Assembly: GCA_014361085.1 (NCBI GenBank)
Contig: JACIWG010000001.1
Coordinates: forward strand, 1 to 25,665
Source of the DNA: Nitrososphaeria archaeon
GTDB taxonomy: Archaea; Thermoproteota; Nitrososphaeria; JACIWG01
Direction: 5' to 3'
DNA: 25,665 nt
Of this stretch, positions 14,930 through 22,611 are shown one piece after another (position 1 is the first letter of the stretch; the number at the start of each line of letters is the position of its first letter). The notes under the pieces are model-generated. The model ran no database searches. It was given only the letters and a program-made list of their open reading frames with translations, and was not told where the DNA came from. Position numbers and translations under genes: made by a program.

Positions 14930-15506
14930 GAGGGACTTTTACAGGAAAAAGGCTAAACTGGAAGGCTATAAAAGTAGGGCAGCGTACAAGCTTATCGAGT
15001 TAGTGAAAAAGTATGGTCTAATCAAGGCTGGAGACCATGTTATAGACTTCGGATGTGCTCCAGGCGGCTGGCTTCAGGTTGCAAGCAAGTATGTTGGAGC
15101 CGATGGGAAAGTATTTGGTTTCGACCTAAAGTCTGTTAGCATAAGCTTGTCTAACGTTTTAACATATGTTTTAGACATTACATCACCTGATGCACTCAAT
15201 TTTGTAAAAGAGCGTCTGTTGAGGGAAGCTGATGTAGTCCTCTCGGACCTTTCACCCAACATTAGTGGCATATGGGAGGTTGATCATGCAAAACAGATAG
15301 ACCTCACACTAAAGGTTGTTGAAATGATCCCGCACATTCTTAAACCTGGAGGCAACTGTCTACTCAAAGTCTTCCAGGGCCCAAACTTGGATACGGTCAG
15401 AAAAGCTTTGAACATGATGTTCGAGAAAGTGTATCTTACAAAGCCTTCTGCAAGTCGAAAGGAAAGCAGTGAACTGTACTTTGTATGCCTATCATATTTT
15501 GGCTAA
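14910..15506 (+). CDS. rlmE: RlmE/FtsJ-type 23S rRNA ribose 2'-O-methyltransferase
   Basis: The enzyme uses S-adenosylmethionine to methylate a ribose 2'-OH, in bacteria U2552 of 23S rRNA. The 198-aa protein has RRDFYRKKAKLEGYKSRAAYKL, the SAM-binding loop IDFGCAPGGWLQVA (about 45-58), and the catalytic K27-D113-K153-E188 tetrad (SRAAYK, SDLSPN, LLKVFQG, SSELY). This is complete for an active FtsJ fold. The start is TTG 14910, which overlaps TFE-beta by 20 nt and fits the family N-terminus. GATGAAGG just upstream may act as ribosome binding site. Its 3' end overlaps the convergent trm1 by 15 bp. A tRNA target, as in eukaryotic Trm7 relatives, cannot be excluded. Confidence 0.92.
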   Translation: MKLSQARRDFYRKKAKLEGYKSRAAYKLIELVKKYGLIKAGDHVIDFGCAPGGWLQVASKYVGADGKVFGFDLKSVSISLSNVLTYVLDITSPDALNFVKERLLREADVVLSDLSPNISGIWEVDHAKQIDLTLKVVEMIPHILKPGGNCLLKVFQGPNLDTVRKALNMMFEKVYLTKPSASRKESSELYFVCLSYFG

Positions 15507-16649
15507 CTTTAATAAAATATCTTCAATAGTTTCGGACGGAGCATTTGTTCTAATTCCTTTACTGTTCAAAATTGTTCTAGATGCAAAGTACCCTTTCTCC
15601 CTAATCTTTTCAATAACCTTTTCTGTCGCCGGCATGCTAACCTGAAGCCTGTCACATAGTTCGCTGACCAAATAATAGGATACTGGCCCGTCTGCTTCAT
15701 CATATGCCAAGTTTATCATCTTAAGATATCTTCTATAACCAAGTTTTCTGGCAGTCTCCTCCATCTCTTTAATAAAATCTTTTTCAAAAATCTTTCCAAT
15801 CCAAAGTGGTCCTGCCACATCAAGCCTTCGCCCGCATCTTCTACATTCTCCAAAATTCTGTCTCAAAACTTCCCTCTCATGGCATATGCTACAGTGTCCT
15901 ATGTACCCTATTTCCTCTAAACTCTTGTCCCCTTCCTCTGCACCATCTTCTATGATAGCGTACACTCTAAGATAGTGTCTTGTAGAATGTGAGAAGACAG
16001 GTTTTATACCTCTATCGTATCTTGCGGCTGCAAAGGCTAGGGCACTATACAATAATCTTAAGCCAATCTCATGACAGTATTCTGTTCTCAGTGACCTCCC
16101 ATAATATTTTCTTAAGGCCGTGTTAGGATGTATGCCACATAAGACTGGAGTGTCTGTAGCCGTCAGAGAAATCATGCCATTTTTTTTAACAGCCTTCACT
16201 GTATCCTCCAAATATGGTGCTGGTGTACCGAATGGGTCAACATCTATTATATCAATGTATTCACCCTCTCTTCTAATTGAAGCTAGAAAATGTTCTGCAT
16301 AATCGTTTGAAAAAACACATTTTTCTTTAACATCATTTATTTCAGCATTTTTTTTAGCGATTTCAATTGCATTAGAGTTTATGTCATTTAAATAAACTCT
16401 TTCTATGCTCGTTTCTTTAGCCACCCTAACACCTCTGGCTCCAATGCCACATAATATGTCAAGGAACTGTAGACTTTTACCTGCCCTACCACAGAATGTT
16501 TCGTAGACTATCATCGATATGTCCCTGTTCTCGATTCCTCTTGGGTTAAAGAAGGCTGGCTCCATAGGTGGAACATTTGATGTTAAACTTTTTTCTGGGA
16601 CAAGCAGTCTTGTACGCCCTTCAGTATACTCTACCAGTTTAGTCTCCAT
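15492..16649 (-). CDS. trm1: tRNA (guanine(26)-N2)-dimethyltransferase Trm1
   Basis: Trm1 dimethylates G26 at the junction of the D and anticodon arms of tRNA. The 385-aa protein has METKLVEYTEGRTRLLVPE at the N-terminus, then PAFFNPRGIENRDIS. The SAM loop region is LDILCGIGARGVR, the hallmark catalytic motif is VDPFGTPAPYLE, and a zinc-binding-like cluster is CSICHEREVLRQNFGECRRC. The C-terminal winged part follows. An upstream in-frame start at 16760 would add 37 residues that overlap the nth coding sequence and match nothing in Trm1. The ATG at 16649, 10 nt after the nth stop, is therefore chosen. It is probably cotranscribed with nth and converges on rlmE. Confidence 0.94.
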   Translation of the reverse strand: METKLVEYTEGRTRLLVPEKSLTSNVPPMEPAFFNPRGIENRDISMIVYETFCGRAGKSLQFLDILCGIGARGVRVAKETSIERVYLNDINSNAIEIAKKNAEINDVKEKCVFSNDYAEHFLASIRREGEYIDIIDVDPFGTPAPYLEDTVKAVKKNGMISLTATDTPVLCGIHPNTALRKYYGRSLRTEYCHEIGLRLLYSALAFAAARYDRGIKPVFSHSTRHYLRVYAIIEDGAEEGDKSLEEIGYIGHCSICHEREVLRQNFGECRRCGRRLDVAGPLWIGKIFEKDFIKEMEETARKLGYRRYLKMINLAYDEADGPVSYYLVSELCDRLQVSMPATEKVIEKIREKGYFASRTILNSKGIRTNAPSETIEDILLKLAKI

Positions 16650-16659
16650 ACTGGCTATG

Positions 16660-17319
16660 CTATTGGACGTGGGATAAAAATTGTTTACTTGAAGGGCACC
16701 ATTCCCTGACGGGGCATATAATGCATTTTGGCCTTTTTGCTGTACAGATTTTTCTTCCAAAGGCTATTAGGGAAAAGTGTGCTTTTAACCTATCTCCTTC
16801 TGAAACCAGATCTTCAAGCTTTTTTCTTATCTCAAAATATCCGTCCCCCTTGTCCGCTATCCCGAGCCTTTTAGAAACCCTACTCACATGAGTGTCAACT
16901 GGAATTATATCCCTTTTTCTCTTGAAAGCAAGGAATATGTCTATGGTCTTTGGCCCTATACCCTTAACCTTTGAAAGAAAGTCCCTTAATTCTTCATCAT
17001 CCATTGAATCTAGTTTACTTTCATCACCTAGCTCACGGTCAATCTTTTTCGCCAACTCTATGATTCTCGGTCCCTTAACATTATATAGTCCAGCAGGCTT
17101 TAGGCATTCAATCAATTTTTCCCTGTCAACTGAAAGAATCGATTTAACATTTAATCCGATCTCGCTTTTAAGTCTATTAACAGCTCTTTCAGTATTTCTA
17201 TCATTAGTGTTCTGAGAAATTATTGTGGTAACAAGTGTTTCGAAGGCGCCTGTCCCCTCAATCTCCCTCTCCATCCTCATTTCCTCAATGATCTTTCTTA
17301 TAAGCTCCCGCTTTTCCAA
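16660..17319 (-). CDS. nth: Endonuclease III (Nth-family DNA glycosylase/AP lyase)
   Basis: Nth removes oxidised pyrimidines from DNA and nicks the abasic site. The 219-aa protein has the HhH-GPD fold. The helix-hairpin-helix VKGIGPKTIDIF carries catalytic Lys K124. Catalytic Asp D142 lies in IPVDTHVSRV. The C-terminal cluster C192-x6-C199-x2-C202-x5-C208 is the canonical 4Fe-4S loop, so the enzyme looks complete. The start appears to be TTG 17319, with GAGGG just upstream and a TATA-like stretch on the minus strand near 17333-17347. The gene is divergent from the THEP1 gene across a 59-bp gap and probably heads an operon with trm1. Confidence 0.93.
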   Translation of the reverse strand: MEKRELIRKIIEEMRMEREIEGTGAFETLVTTIISQNTNDRNTERAVNRLKSEIGLNVKSILSVDREKLIECLKPAGLYNVKGPRIIELAKKIDRELGDESKLDSMDDEELRDFLSKVKGIGPKTIDIFLAFKRKRDIIPVDTHVSRVSKRLGIADKGDGYFEIRKKLEDLVSEGDRLKAHFSLIAFGRKICTAKRPKCIICPVREWCPSSKQFLSHVQ

Positions 17320-17332
17320 GACCCTCTTTCTA

Positions 17333-17365
17333 CTTTAAAATGTAAAACTACATAAATATATTTAA
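17333..17365. promoter_or_regulatory. Divergent promoter region between nth and the THEP1 gene
   Basis: On the minus strand, TTTTACATTTTAAAG (17333-17347) is about 24 nt from the nth TTG. On the plus strand, CATAAATATATTTAA (17351-17365) is 20-24 nt before the ATG at 17379. Two back-to-back leaderless promoters fit the gap. Confidence 0.45.
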
Positions 17366-17378
17366 TCTGTAACCATAT

Positions 17379-17933
17379 ATGGTGGCTTTGGCTAAAAAGA
17401 TATTTGTTACAGGCGATCCAGGTGTAGGCAAGACTACTTTAGTTAGTAAAGTTGTTTTTGAACTTAAGTCTCTAGGATATGTTGTCGGAGGCGTTCTCAC
17501 TAGAGACGTGAGGGAGAAGGGTGTTCGTGTTGGTTTCGAAATTCTTAGCCTACACGATAATGTGAGAGGTGTGCTTGCCTCTATTAAGTTTAGGGGTGGG
17601 CCGAAGATTGGAAAATATTATGTGAACTTGAATGACCTAAAAAATATTTTTGCATCATCAATATTGCATGCTGTCAATTTTTCTGATATTATCGTTTGCG
17701 ATGAAGTTGGTCCAATGGAGCTAATGTCTCCAGAAGTTAGGAGGGCTATTGAAGTAATGCTTTCATGTCCTAAGCCTGTTTTAGGCTCAGTCCACAAGAG
17801 GATGAAGGATCCTATTATTGAAAGAATATCCAATTCTCCTGAAATCAAAGTGTATGAGATAACATTTGAAAACAGGAATGTTTTGCCAAAGACTATTGTT
17901 GAAGAGCTTGTGTCATCATTTAAAAGTGTGTGA
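17379..17933 (+). CDS. Nucleoside-triphosphatase THEP1 family
   Basis: The 184-aa P-loop protein has Walker A G12-D-P-G-V-G-K-T19. A GGVLTRDVREKGVRVGFEI segment follows, with Walker B IIVCDEVGPMEL (D108-E109) and a VLGSVHKR sensor-like segment. These match the THEP1/NTPCR family, which hydrolyses NTPs slowly to NDPs. Its physiological role is unclear, with nucleotide pool cleaning or RNA modification proposed. The start follows a TATA-like element and has no ribosome binding site, so a leaderless mRNA is likely. A TTG at 17388 is an alternative. The 3' end overlaps the RNase HII gene by 4 nt (GTGA), so the two proteins are translated together. Confidence 0.9.
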   Translation: MVALAKKIFVTGDPGVGKTTLVSKVVFELKSLGYVVGGVLTRDVREKGVRVGFEILSLHDNVRGVLASIKFRGGPKIGKYYVNLNDLKNIFASSILHAVNFSDIIVCDEVGPMELMSPEVRRAIEVMLSCPKPVLGSVHKRMKDPIIERISNSPEIKVYEITFENRNVLPKTIVEELVSSFKSV

Positions 17934-18601
17934 GTTTCTTGAATGAAACTTTTGTTGGCGGCGTGGATGAGGCAGGCAGAGGTTCTCTTGTAGGCCCGCT
18001 GGTTGTAGCAGGTGTTTCGCTTCCACTTTCTAAGCTTAACCTGCTTATAGGTGCGGGTGTAAAGGATTCTAAGCTTCTTTCACCCTCTTCTAGAGCTGAA
18101 CTTTATGACTTGATAGTTGATGTTGCTGAAAAGGTTTACACTGTTGAAATTGTTCCAAAGGAGATAGACGAGTATGTTTTGCATGGTAAAAGGCTTCGAA
18201 AACTAAACTATCTTGAAGCTGAGGCAATGGCTAAAGTTATACGAGAAATTTGTGCGGAAATAGTTTATGTTGATTCTCCAGACGTTAAGCCTGAACGTTT
18301 TGCAGAGGATATCAGGTGTCTTCTTGGTTCAAATGTTAAGATTGTTGCAGAACATTATGCTGACAGAAAATATCCTATTGTTTCAGCCGCAAGTATAGTT
18401 GCTAAGGTTATAAGGGATAGAAGGATTAAAGAGCTTGAGCAAGTTTATGGAGAAATTGGAAGCGGATACCCTTCAGACCCGAGGACAGTGGCCTTTGTCA
18501 GAGGCTGGTTTGAAAGAAAGGGCTGTCTACCAGAATTTGTTAGAGTTTCATGGAAATGTATTAAGAGAATATGTTCAAGGACTTTGGACGAGTTTAGATG
18601 A
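17930..18601 (+). CDS. rnhB: Ribonuclease HII
   Basis: RNase HII cleaves the RNA strand of RNA-DNA hybrids, including single ribonucleotides in DNA and Okazaki primers. The 223-aa protein has the type 2 motif GGVDEAGRGSLVGPLVVAGV with D13 and E14. The other acidic residues are D115 (VYVDSPD) and D145 (HYADRKYPIVSAASIVAKVIRD). All four metal ligands are therefore in place, with the archaeal/eukaryotic-type spacing. The start is GTG 17930, overlapping the THEP1 stop by 4 nt. TTG 17939 is possible but less likely. The gene converges on flpA, with an A/T-rich 60-bp gap between. Confidence 0.95.
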   Translation: MSFLNETFVGGVDEAGRGSLVGPLVVAGVSLPLSKLNLLIGAGVKDSKLLSPSSRAELYDLIVDVAEKVYTVEIVPKEIDEYVLHGKRLRKLNYLEAEAMAKVIREICAEIVYVDSPDVKPERFAEDIRCLLGSNVKIVAEHYADRKYPIVSAASIVAKVIRDRRIKELEQVYGEIGSGYPSDPRTVAFVRGWFERKGCLPEFVRVSWKCIKRICSRTLDEFR

Positions 18602-18649
18602 TTTTTCTAGAGATTAAATAATATACAGATATTCTAACCACTTCATAGT

Positions 18650-18678
18650 AAAAAATTTTTTCTAGAAAAGTTTTTTCG
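18650..18678. terminator. Shared A/T-rich terminator region between rnhB and flpA
   Basis: AAAAAATTTTTT sits at about 18650-18661 between the convergent genes, and another T-run follows inside the flpA 3' end. On either strand the transcript would end in a U-run, suitable for archaeal termination of both genes. Confidence 0.4.
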
Positions 18679-19354
18679 AAACTATTAGCGCATGATCTTT
18701 ATCGAATGGTGCAAGTTCAATCTTTTGAAGTATTTCAAAACCGTTTGCCCTAAGTTTCTCCTCTTCTTCTTCAAAAACCTTTGTAGGCTCCTTCACAACA
18801 TCTATGCTCCTAGATTTTATAACGAGCATTAGAACACCATCCTTTCTCAAAAACATTCTACAGTTTTTTATAGCAATTTCAGTCTGGTCTGGCTGTGCAA
18901 TGTCACAGTATACTACATCAACTTTTCCAAAGACTCCAACATAATTTTCAGGTTTTCTAGCGTCCTCGACTATTGTAACAATATTTTTTCTGAACTTAAC
19001 ACACCTGTCTATAAACTCGTTTGCAACTCTAGGTGAGAACTCGACTGCGAAAACTATACCCTTGGCTCCAACAATGTCTGAAACATGGCTTACTGTTGTC
19101 CCAGTTGATGCACCAAGATATAGAACCCTAGAACCTTCCTTGAATGGAAAAAATTTTAGTCCATTCAATATTGCAGCTGCAAGCTTACTTCTAAAGGGAT
19201 CCCAAATCCTATATTCTATACCATTTAAGAAGACTGTCCTTTCCCCATAAACCTTCTTACCTGGCGCTAAATTTGATGTAGCAACCTTCTCCTGGCCATC
19301 TTCAATAACCCAATAGACTCCATTAAAGTTGTTATCGGCTCTTACTTGAGCCAA
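18662..19354 (-). CDS. flpA: Fibrillarin-like rRNA/tRNA 2'-O-methyltransferase
   Basis: FlpA is the methyltransferase of the box C/D guide RNP, which methylates riboses in rRNA and tRNA. The 230-aa protein has GVYWVIEDGQEKVATSNLAPGK near the N-terminus, then YRIWDPFRSKLAAAI. The SAM loop is VLYLGASTGTTVSHVSDI and the catalytic region VYCDIAQPDQ, all classic fibrillarin features. It starts at TTG 19354, 23 nt inside the end of nop5, with GGTGAG 5 nt upstream. The nop5-flpA pair is a conserved archaeal operon whose products bind each other directly. L7Ae, the third protein, is not in the window. Confidence 0.95.
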   Translation of the reverse strand: MAQVRADNNFNGVYWVIEDGQEKVATSNLAPGKKVYGERTVFLNGIEYRIWDPFRSKLAAAILNGLKFFPFKEGSRVLYLGASTGTTVSHVSDIVGAKGIVFAVEFSPRVANEFIDRCVKFRKNIVTIVEDARKPENYVGVFGKVDVVYCDIAQPDQTEIAIKNCRMFLRKDGVLMLVIKSRSIDVVKEPTKVFEEEEEKLRANGFEILQKIELAPFDKDHALIVSKKLF

Positions 19355-20531
19355 GCTTACTCACCCTACCCTTATCTTTTCTAACGCTTTTCCTAATTTC
19401 TTTAACCCTTTCCATCAAATCCTTTTCTATCGACGGGTCAAGTTCTCCCCTGTAAAAGTCGACTCTTGCAGCTATAGCTATCTTTGATGCTAGAGCACGC
19501 GCGATTCTACCCCTCTGCCACTTCGGTGACCCGTGGACTAGAGAATGCTGGAATATTATCCCATGCTTCGGAGGCTTTGCTCCAGTCTTTAAAGCCCTAA
19601 ATATTGCCTTTTCAGCTCCAAGAATCTGTATTGTACTTGATGGAAGTTTAGCCAGCTCCTCCAAGCCTCCTGCTTTGGCTATAAGTCTAGCTCCAATTGT
19701 TGGGCCAACTATCTTTGTCAGATTTGGTGCAATCTTCTCCATAATATTTTCTAGAAAAGCTGTCATCTTCCTTTTAACTTCACTTGTCTCTATTACAAGG
19801 TTCGATAAAGATTGTACTCTCTCTATATCCGCTTCCCTGAAGCTTCCTCCCCTAGAATTTTTTGCAGCATCTAGAATCGCCCTCCTTCTGCCTTCAGAAA
19901 ACTTTGATATTATTGGGTTTTCTTTTACAAGATTTCCCCTATCTCCTACTTCGCTTACAAACTTGCATAGTTCGAGTGGGTCGTCATAAAATTGCAGTAT
20001 TTCTGGAAAGTGTATTGAATACCATTCCTTAACTCTTGTCCCGACAACGTTTATCATCTTATCAAGTTCGTCTATCGATTGTATTGCCTGCATTGCTTGA
20101 ACATCAAGTCTAGTAGACTCTTCAGCAATCTTTGACTCTGAAAGTTTTAGGCTGAACTCTCTAATCTTCTGGTAAGCTTCATCCTCGCTTTTTGCGAAAC
20201 CTGATTCGAGGATTATCTGGACCTTTTTTGAAACTATTCTAGTAGTTTCCTCTTCTGTTAAAAGTTCAACGTTGTCGAATTTTTCTAGAAAAATTTTTCT
20301 TAGCTCATTAGACTGTACTTTAACAGCATTAACAGGCAACCTTTCCATCTTCTTCTTTAAAGCATTAAGTAGCCTTTCTTCCTCTCCATTCAAAAACTTT
20401 TGATATTCTTTAACAGGCTCTCTTGAATAGTTGACTTTATCGAGCACCTTTAAATTTTCATCAAGCAAACTTATACCACATTCGTGAGCATATACTATGG
20501 TCTTCAAAATCCCACTCTTTAGCACATCCAT
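19332..20531 (-). CDS. nop5: Nop5 (Nop56/58 homologue), box C/D RNP core protein
   Basis: Nop5 bridges fibrillarin to the L7Ae-bound guide RNA. The 399-aa protein has an N-terminal fibrillarin-binding domain and a central coiled-coil domain (about 160-250). It ends with the Nop domain carrying NLTKIVGPTIGARLIAKAGG, LPSSTIQILGAEKAIFRALK and KHGIIFQHSLVHGSPKWQRGR. A very basic C-terminal tail follows. ATG 20531 is the first start, with a TATA-like TTAATTTATAAG at 20543-20554 on the same strand. No ribosome binding site is seen, which fits a leaderless operon head. The 3' end overlaps flpA. Confidence 0.95.
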   Translation of the reverse strand: MDVLKSGILKTIVYAHECGISLLDENLKVLDKVNYSREPVKEYQKFLNGEEERLLNALKKKMERLPVNAVKVQSNELRKIFLEKFDNVELLTEEETTRIVSKKVQIILESGFAKSEDEAYQKIREFSLKLSESKIAEESTRLDVQAMQAIQSIDELDKMINVVGTRVKEWYSIHFPEILQFYDDPLELCKFVSEVGDRGNLVKENPIISKFSEGRRRAILDAAKNSRGGSFREADIERVQSLSNLVIETSEVKRKMTAFLENIMEKIAPNLTKIVGPTIGARLIAKAGGLEELAKLPSSTIQILGAEKAIFRALKTGAKPPKHGIIFQHSLVHGSPKWQRGRIARALASKIAIAARVDFYRGELDPSIEKDLMERVKEIRKSVRKDKGRVSKLGSSKSR

Positions 20532-20541
20532 TTGACAAGCT

Positions 20542-20554
20542 TGCTTATAAATTA
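20542..20554. promoter_or_regulatory. Near-symmetric TATA element between nop5 and pyrD
   Basis: CTTATAAATTAAG reads as a TATA-like element on both strands in the 60-bp divergent gap. It is about 20 nt from the nop5 ATG and about 44 nt from the pyrD ATG, so pyrD would have a leader of roughly 20 nt. Whether one or two TBP sites exist is not resolvable by eye. Confidence 0.4.
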
Positions 20555-20591
20555 AGCGAAAAACTTTTTTCTCGACAATCTGCCATCAATA

Positions 20592-21512
20592 ATGTTGGAA
20601 ATGGACTTCAGTTTAGAAACAGAGTTGGCTGGCTTGAAAATGGATAACCCTCTTATGCTCGCCTCAGGAGTTTTAGGTGTATGTCCGTCACTGCTTAAAA
20701 AGGCTGCCTCAGCTGGAGCCGGTGCTGTGGTAACAAAATCGGTTGGTTTGAAGGAGAGGGAAGGTTTCCCAAACCCAACAGTTCATGTCATAGACTCATA
20801 CGCATTATTGAATGCAATGGGTCTCCCCAATCCAGGTGTCGAAGAATTTTTGAAGGAGTTCGAAGGAGAAAGATTTCGTTTTCCAATAGTGTATAGCGTA
20901 TACGGTTCTTCTCCAGAAGAATATTCTATGGTTGCAAGGAAGCTTCTTAGTCTTAACCCAGCAGCCTTCGAGCTAAACCTTTCATGCCCTCATGTAAGAG
21001 AAGTTGGTTCATTTATAGGACAGGATCCTAGAATGGTTTACAATGTTGTAAACTCGGTTAAATCGTCTGTAAACGTCCCAGTTTTTGCTAAACTTTCTCC
21101 AAATGTTACAGACGTCTTAGAAGTTGCTGAAGCTGCTGTTAAGGCTGGCGCTGACGCTATAGTTGCAATAAACACTGTGAAGGCTATGGCAATAGACGTC
21201 GATATAATGAAACCTGTTCTTGGAAACGTTTACGGCGGCCTTTCAGGTCCAGCGATAAAACCTATTGCGGTAAAAATAGTTTACGACCTCTACGAAAACA
21301 TTAGTGTTCCAATTATAGGTGTTGGTGGAATATGCTGTTGGAGGGATGCTGTAGAATTTTTTCTAGCTGGAGCCAGTGCTGTACAAATAGGTTCAGGAAT
21401 ACTATGGAGGGGCCTAAACATTTTCGGTGAAGTGCTGGAAGGTTTAAGAAAATATATGTTAGAACACAAATTTAAGTGTGTCAAAGAAATTGTAGGTGCA
21501 GCCCATAAATGA
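20592..21512 (+). CDS. pyrD: Dihydroorotate dehydrogenase, class 1B catalytic subunit
   Basis: PyrD oxidises dihydroorotate to orotate on FMN in pyrimidine synthesis. The 306-aa TIM-barrel protein has NPLMLASGVLG, VVTKSVGLKEREG and NAMGLPNPG. Then comes ELNLSCPHV with the active-site Cys C132 typical of class 1 enzymes, followed by AKLSPNVTDV, AINTVKAMAID, YGGLSGPAIKPIA, GVGGI and SAVQIGSG, which bind FMN. The following pyrK overlaps by 4 nt, which marks it as class 1B, the NAD-linked heterotetramer, and not the fumarate- or quinone-linked types. ATG 20592 is taken as the start, with ATG 20601 as a possible alternative. Confidence 0.95.
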   Translation: MLEMDFSLETELAGLKMDNPLMLASGVLGVCPSLLKKAASAGAGAVVTKSVGLKEREGFPNPTVHVIDSYALLNAMGLPNPGVEEFLKEFEGERFRFPIVYSVYGSSPEEYSMVARKLLSLNPAAFELNLSCPHVREVGSFIGQDPRMVYNVVNSVKSSVNVPVFAKLSPNVTDVLEVAEAAVKAGADAIVAINTVKAMAIDVDIMKPVLGNVYGGLSGPAIKPIAVKIVYDLYENISVPIIGVGGICCWRDAVEFFLAGASAVQIGSGILWRGLNIFGEVLEGLRKYMLEHKFKCVKEIVGAAHK

Positions 21513-22339
21513 GTCCAGAAATTCAGAAGCTAGACAATTTTAGAATGCGTGCCATAACTGTTCTAGATGTTAAAAGATACAGTGAACGTTTTTCAACAAT
21601 ATACTTTAGAGACAAGATTGTCTATAAATCGGTTCCAGGACAATATGTTATGCTATGGATTCCAGGATGTGATGAAATACCACTTTCCGTTTCACATGCT
21701 GAAGACGGCTTATGTGGTGTGACTGTAAAAAATGTTGGTGAAGCAACATCTAAACTATGTAATGTTTGTGTTGGCGAAAAGCTTGGTTTAAGAGGCCCAT
21801 TCGGTAAAGGCTTCAAATGTATAGGTAAGCGTCCTCTGATTGTTGCAGGAGGTGTTGGTGTTGCAGGAGTACGTCTACTTCTCTATAAATTTATTAGAAT
21901 GTCTATAACTCCAACACTGGTTTTCGGTACAAGGACTTCTGAAGAGAATATATTTCATGAAGAGTTTTCGAAAATTTCTCTAAAGAGGCTTATCAACTAC
22001 TATCCTGTAACTGAAGACGGTTCTCTTGGAGAAAGAGGTTTAGCAAGTGATGTTGCTGGAAAACTTCTTTCTTCAAACAGATTCGACTACGTTTATGGCT
22101 GTGGTGCTGAAAAGATGCTGTATGAGCTTTTTAATCTCGTTTCAGGTAAAAGGTTGGGTGCACAATTTTCTCTTGAACGTTACATAAAATGTGCTGTAGG
22201 AGTATGTGGACAGTGTGTGATAGGTGACGGGCTTCTTGTATGCAAGGATGGGCCTGTGTTCACAAAAAGTGTCCTTAAAAATGTGAAGGATTTCGGAAAG
22301 TTTTCTAGGAAAGCTTCAGGAAGGAGGTTTCAAATTTAA
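21509..22339 (+). CDS. pyrK: Dihydroorotate dehydrogenase electron transfer subunit
   Basis: PyrK carries FAD and a 2Fe-2S centre and passes electrons from PyrD's FMN to NAD+. The 276-aa protein has a flavin-binding barrel (PGQYVMLWIPGCDEIPLSVS). A ferredoxin-reductase-like NAD domain follows (LIVAGGVGVAGVRLL, FGTRTSEENIF). The C-terminal cluster is C228-x4-C233-x2-C236-x8-C245 followed by KDGPVF. These are the defining PyrK motifs and look intact. ATGA overlap with pyrD couples translation. An A-rich and T-rich stretch after the stop contains the likely promoter of rps30e. Confidence 0.94.
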   Translation: MSPEIQKLDNFRMRAITVLDVKRYSERFSTIYFRDKIVYKSVPGQYVMLWIPGCDEIPLSVSHAEDGLCGVTVKNVGEATSKLCNVCVGEKLGLRGPFGKGFKCIGKRPLIVAGGVGVAGVRLLLYKFIRMSITPTLVFGTRTSEENIFHEEFSKISLKRLINYYPVTEDGSLGERGLASDVAGKLLSSNRFDYVYGCGAEKMLYELFNLVSGKRLGAQFSLERYIKCAVGVCGQCVIGDGLLVCKDGPVFTKSVLKNVKDFGKFSRKASGRRFQI

Positions 22340-22343
22340 AAAA

Positions 22344-22355
22344 AGATTTATTTAC
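22344..22355 (+). promoter_or_regulatory. TATA-like element before rps30e
   Basis: AGATTTATTTAC is centred about 37 nt before the rps30e ATG, leaving a leader of about 10 nt that includes GGTGAAAGGA. Confidence 0.35.
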
Positions 22356-22386
22356 ATACTTGACATAAGTTTGTGGTGAAAGGAAT

Positions 22387-22554
22387 ATGCCGACGCATGG
22401 AAGTTTAACAAAGGCTGGGAAGGTTAGGTCAAAGAGTCCTCCTCAGAAGAAGGAGCGTAAGCCAGCGCCGACTCCTAAAGAAAGAAATAGAGGCAACTAT
22501 GTTAAAAGGTTTATTTTGAAGAGAAAGAGCGGACAAAACTGGATTCTCCCATAA
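22387..22554 (+). CDS. rps30e: Small ribosomal subunit protein S30e
   Basis: This very short gene encodes 55 residues. The product begins MPTHGSLTKAGKVRSKSP, has a basic Pro/Lys-rich middle and ends VLKRKSGQNWI-like (FILKRKSGQNWILP). Both ends match S30e, the protein that in eukaryotes is made as the FAU ubiquitin-like fusion. Here no ubiquitin-like part is attached. S30e is found in eukaryotes and part of the archaea and has no bacterial counterpart. GGTGAAAGGA precedes the ATG. It lies alone between pyrK and elp3. Its gene is easily missed because of its size. Confidence 0.93.
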   Translation: MPTHGSLTKAGKVRSKSPPQKKERKPAPTPKERNRGNYVKRFILKRKSGQNWILP

Positions 22555-22611
22555 TATGGCCAAGTTTACTGGCTAAAGTAGACAAAGTTTAATCTTTCTT
22601 AGGCGATCCTA

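Noticed and set aside
16650..16760. N-terminal extension of trm1 from the upstream in-frame start
   Set aside because: It overlaps the nth coding sequence, including its Fe-S cysteines, and does not resemble the Trm1 N-terminus, which begins cleanly at the ATG at 16649.
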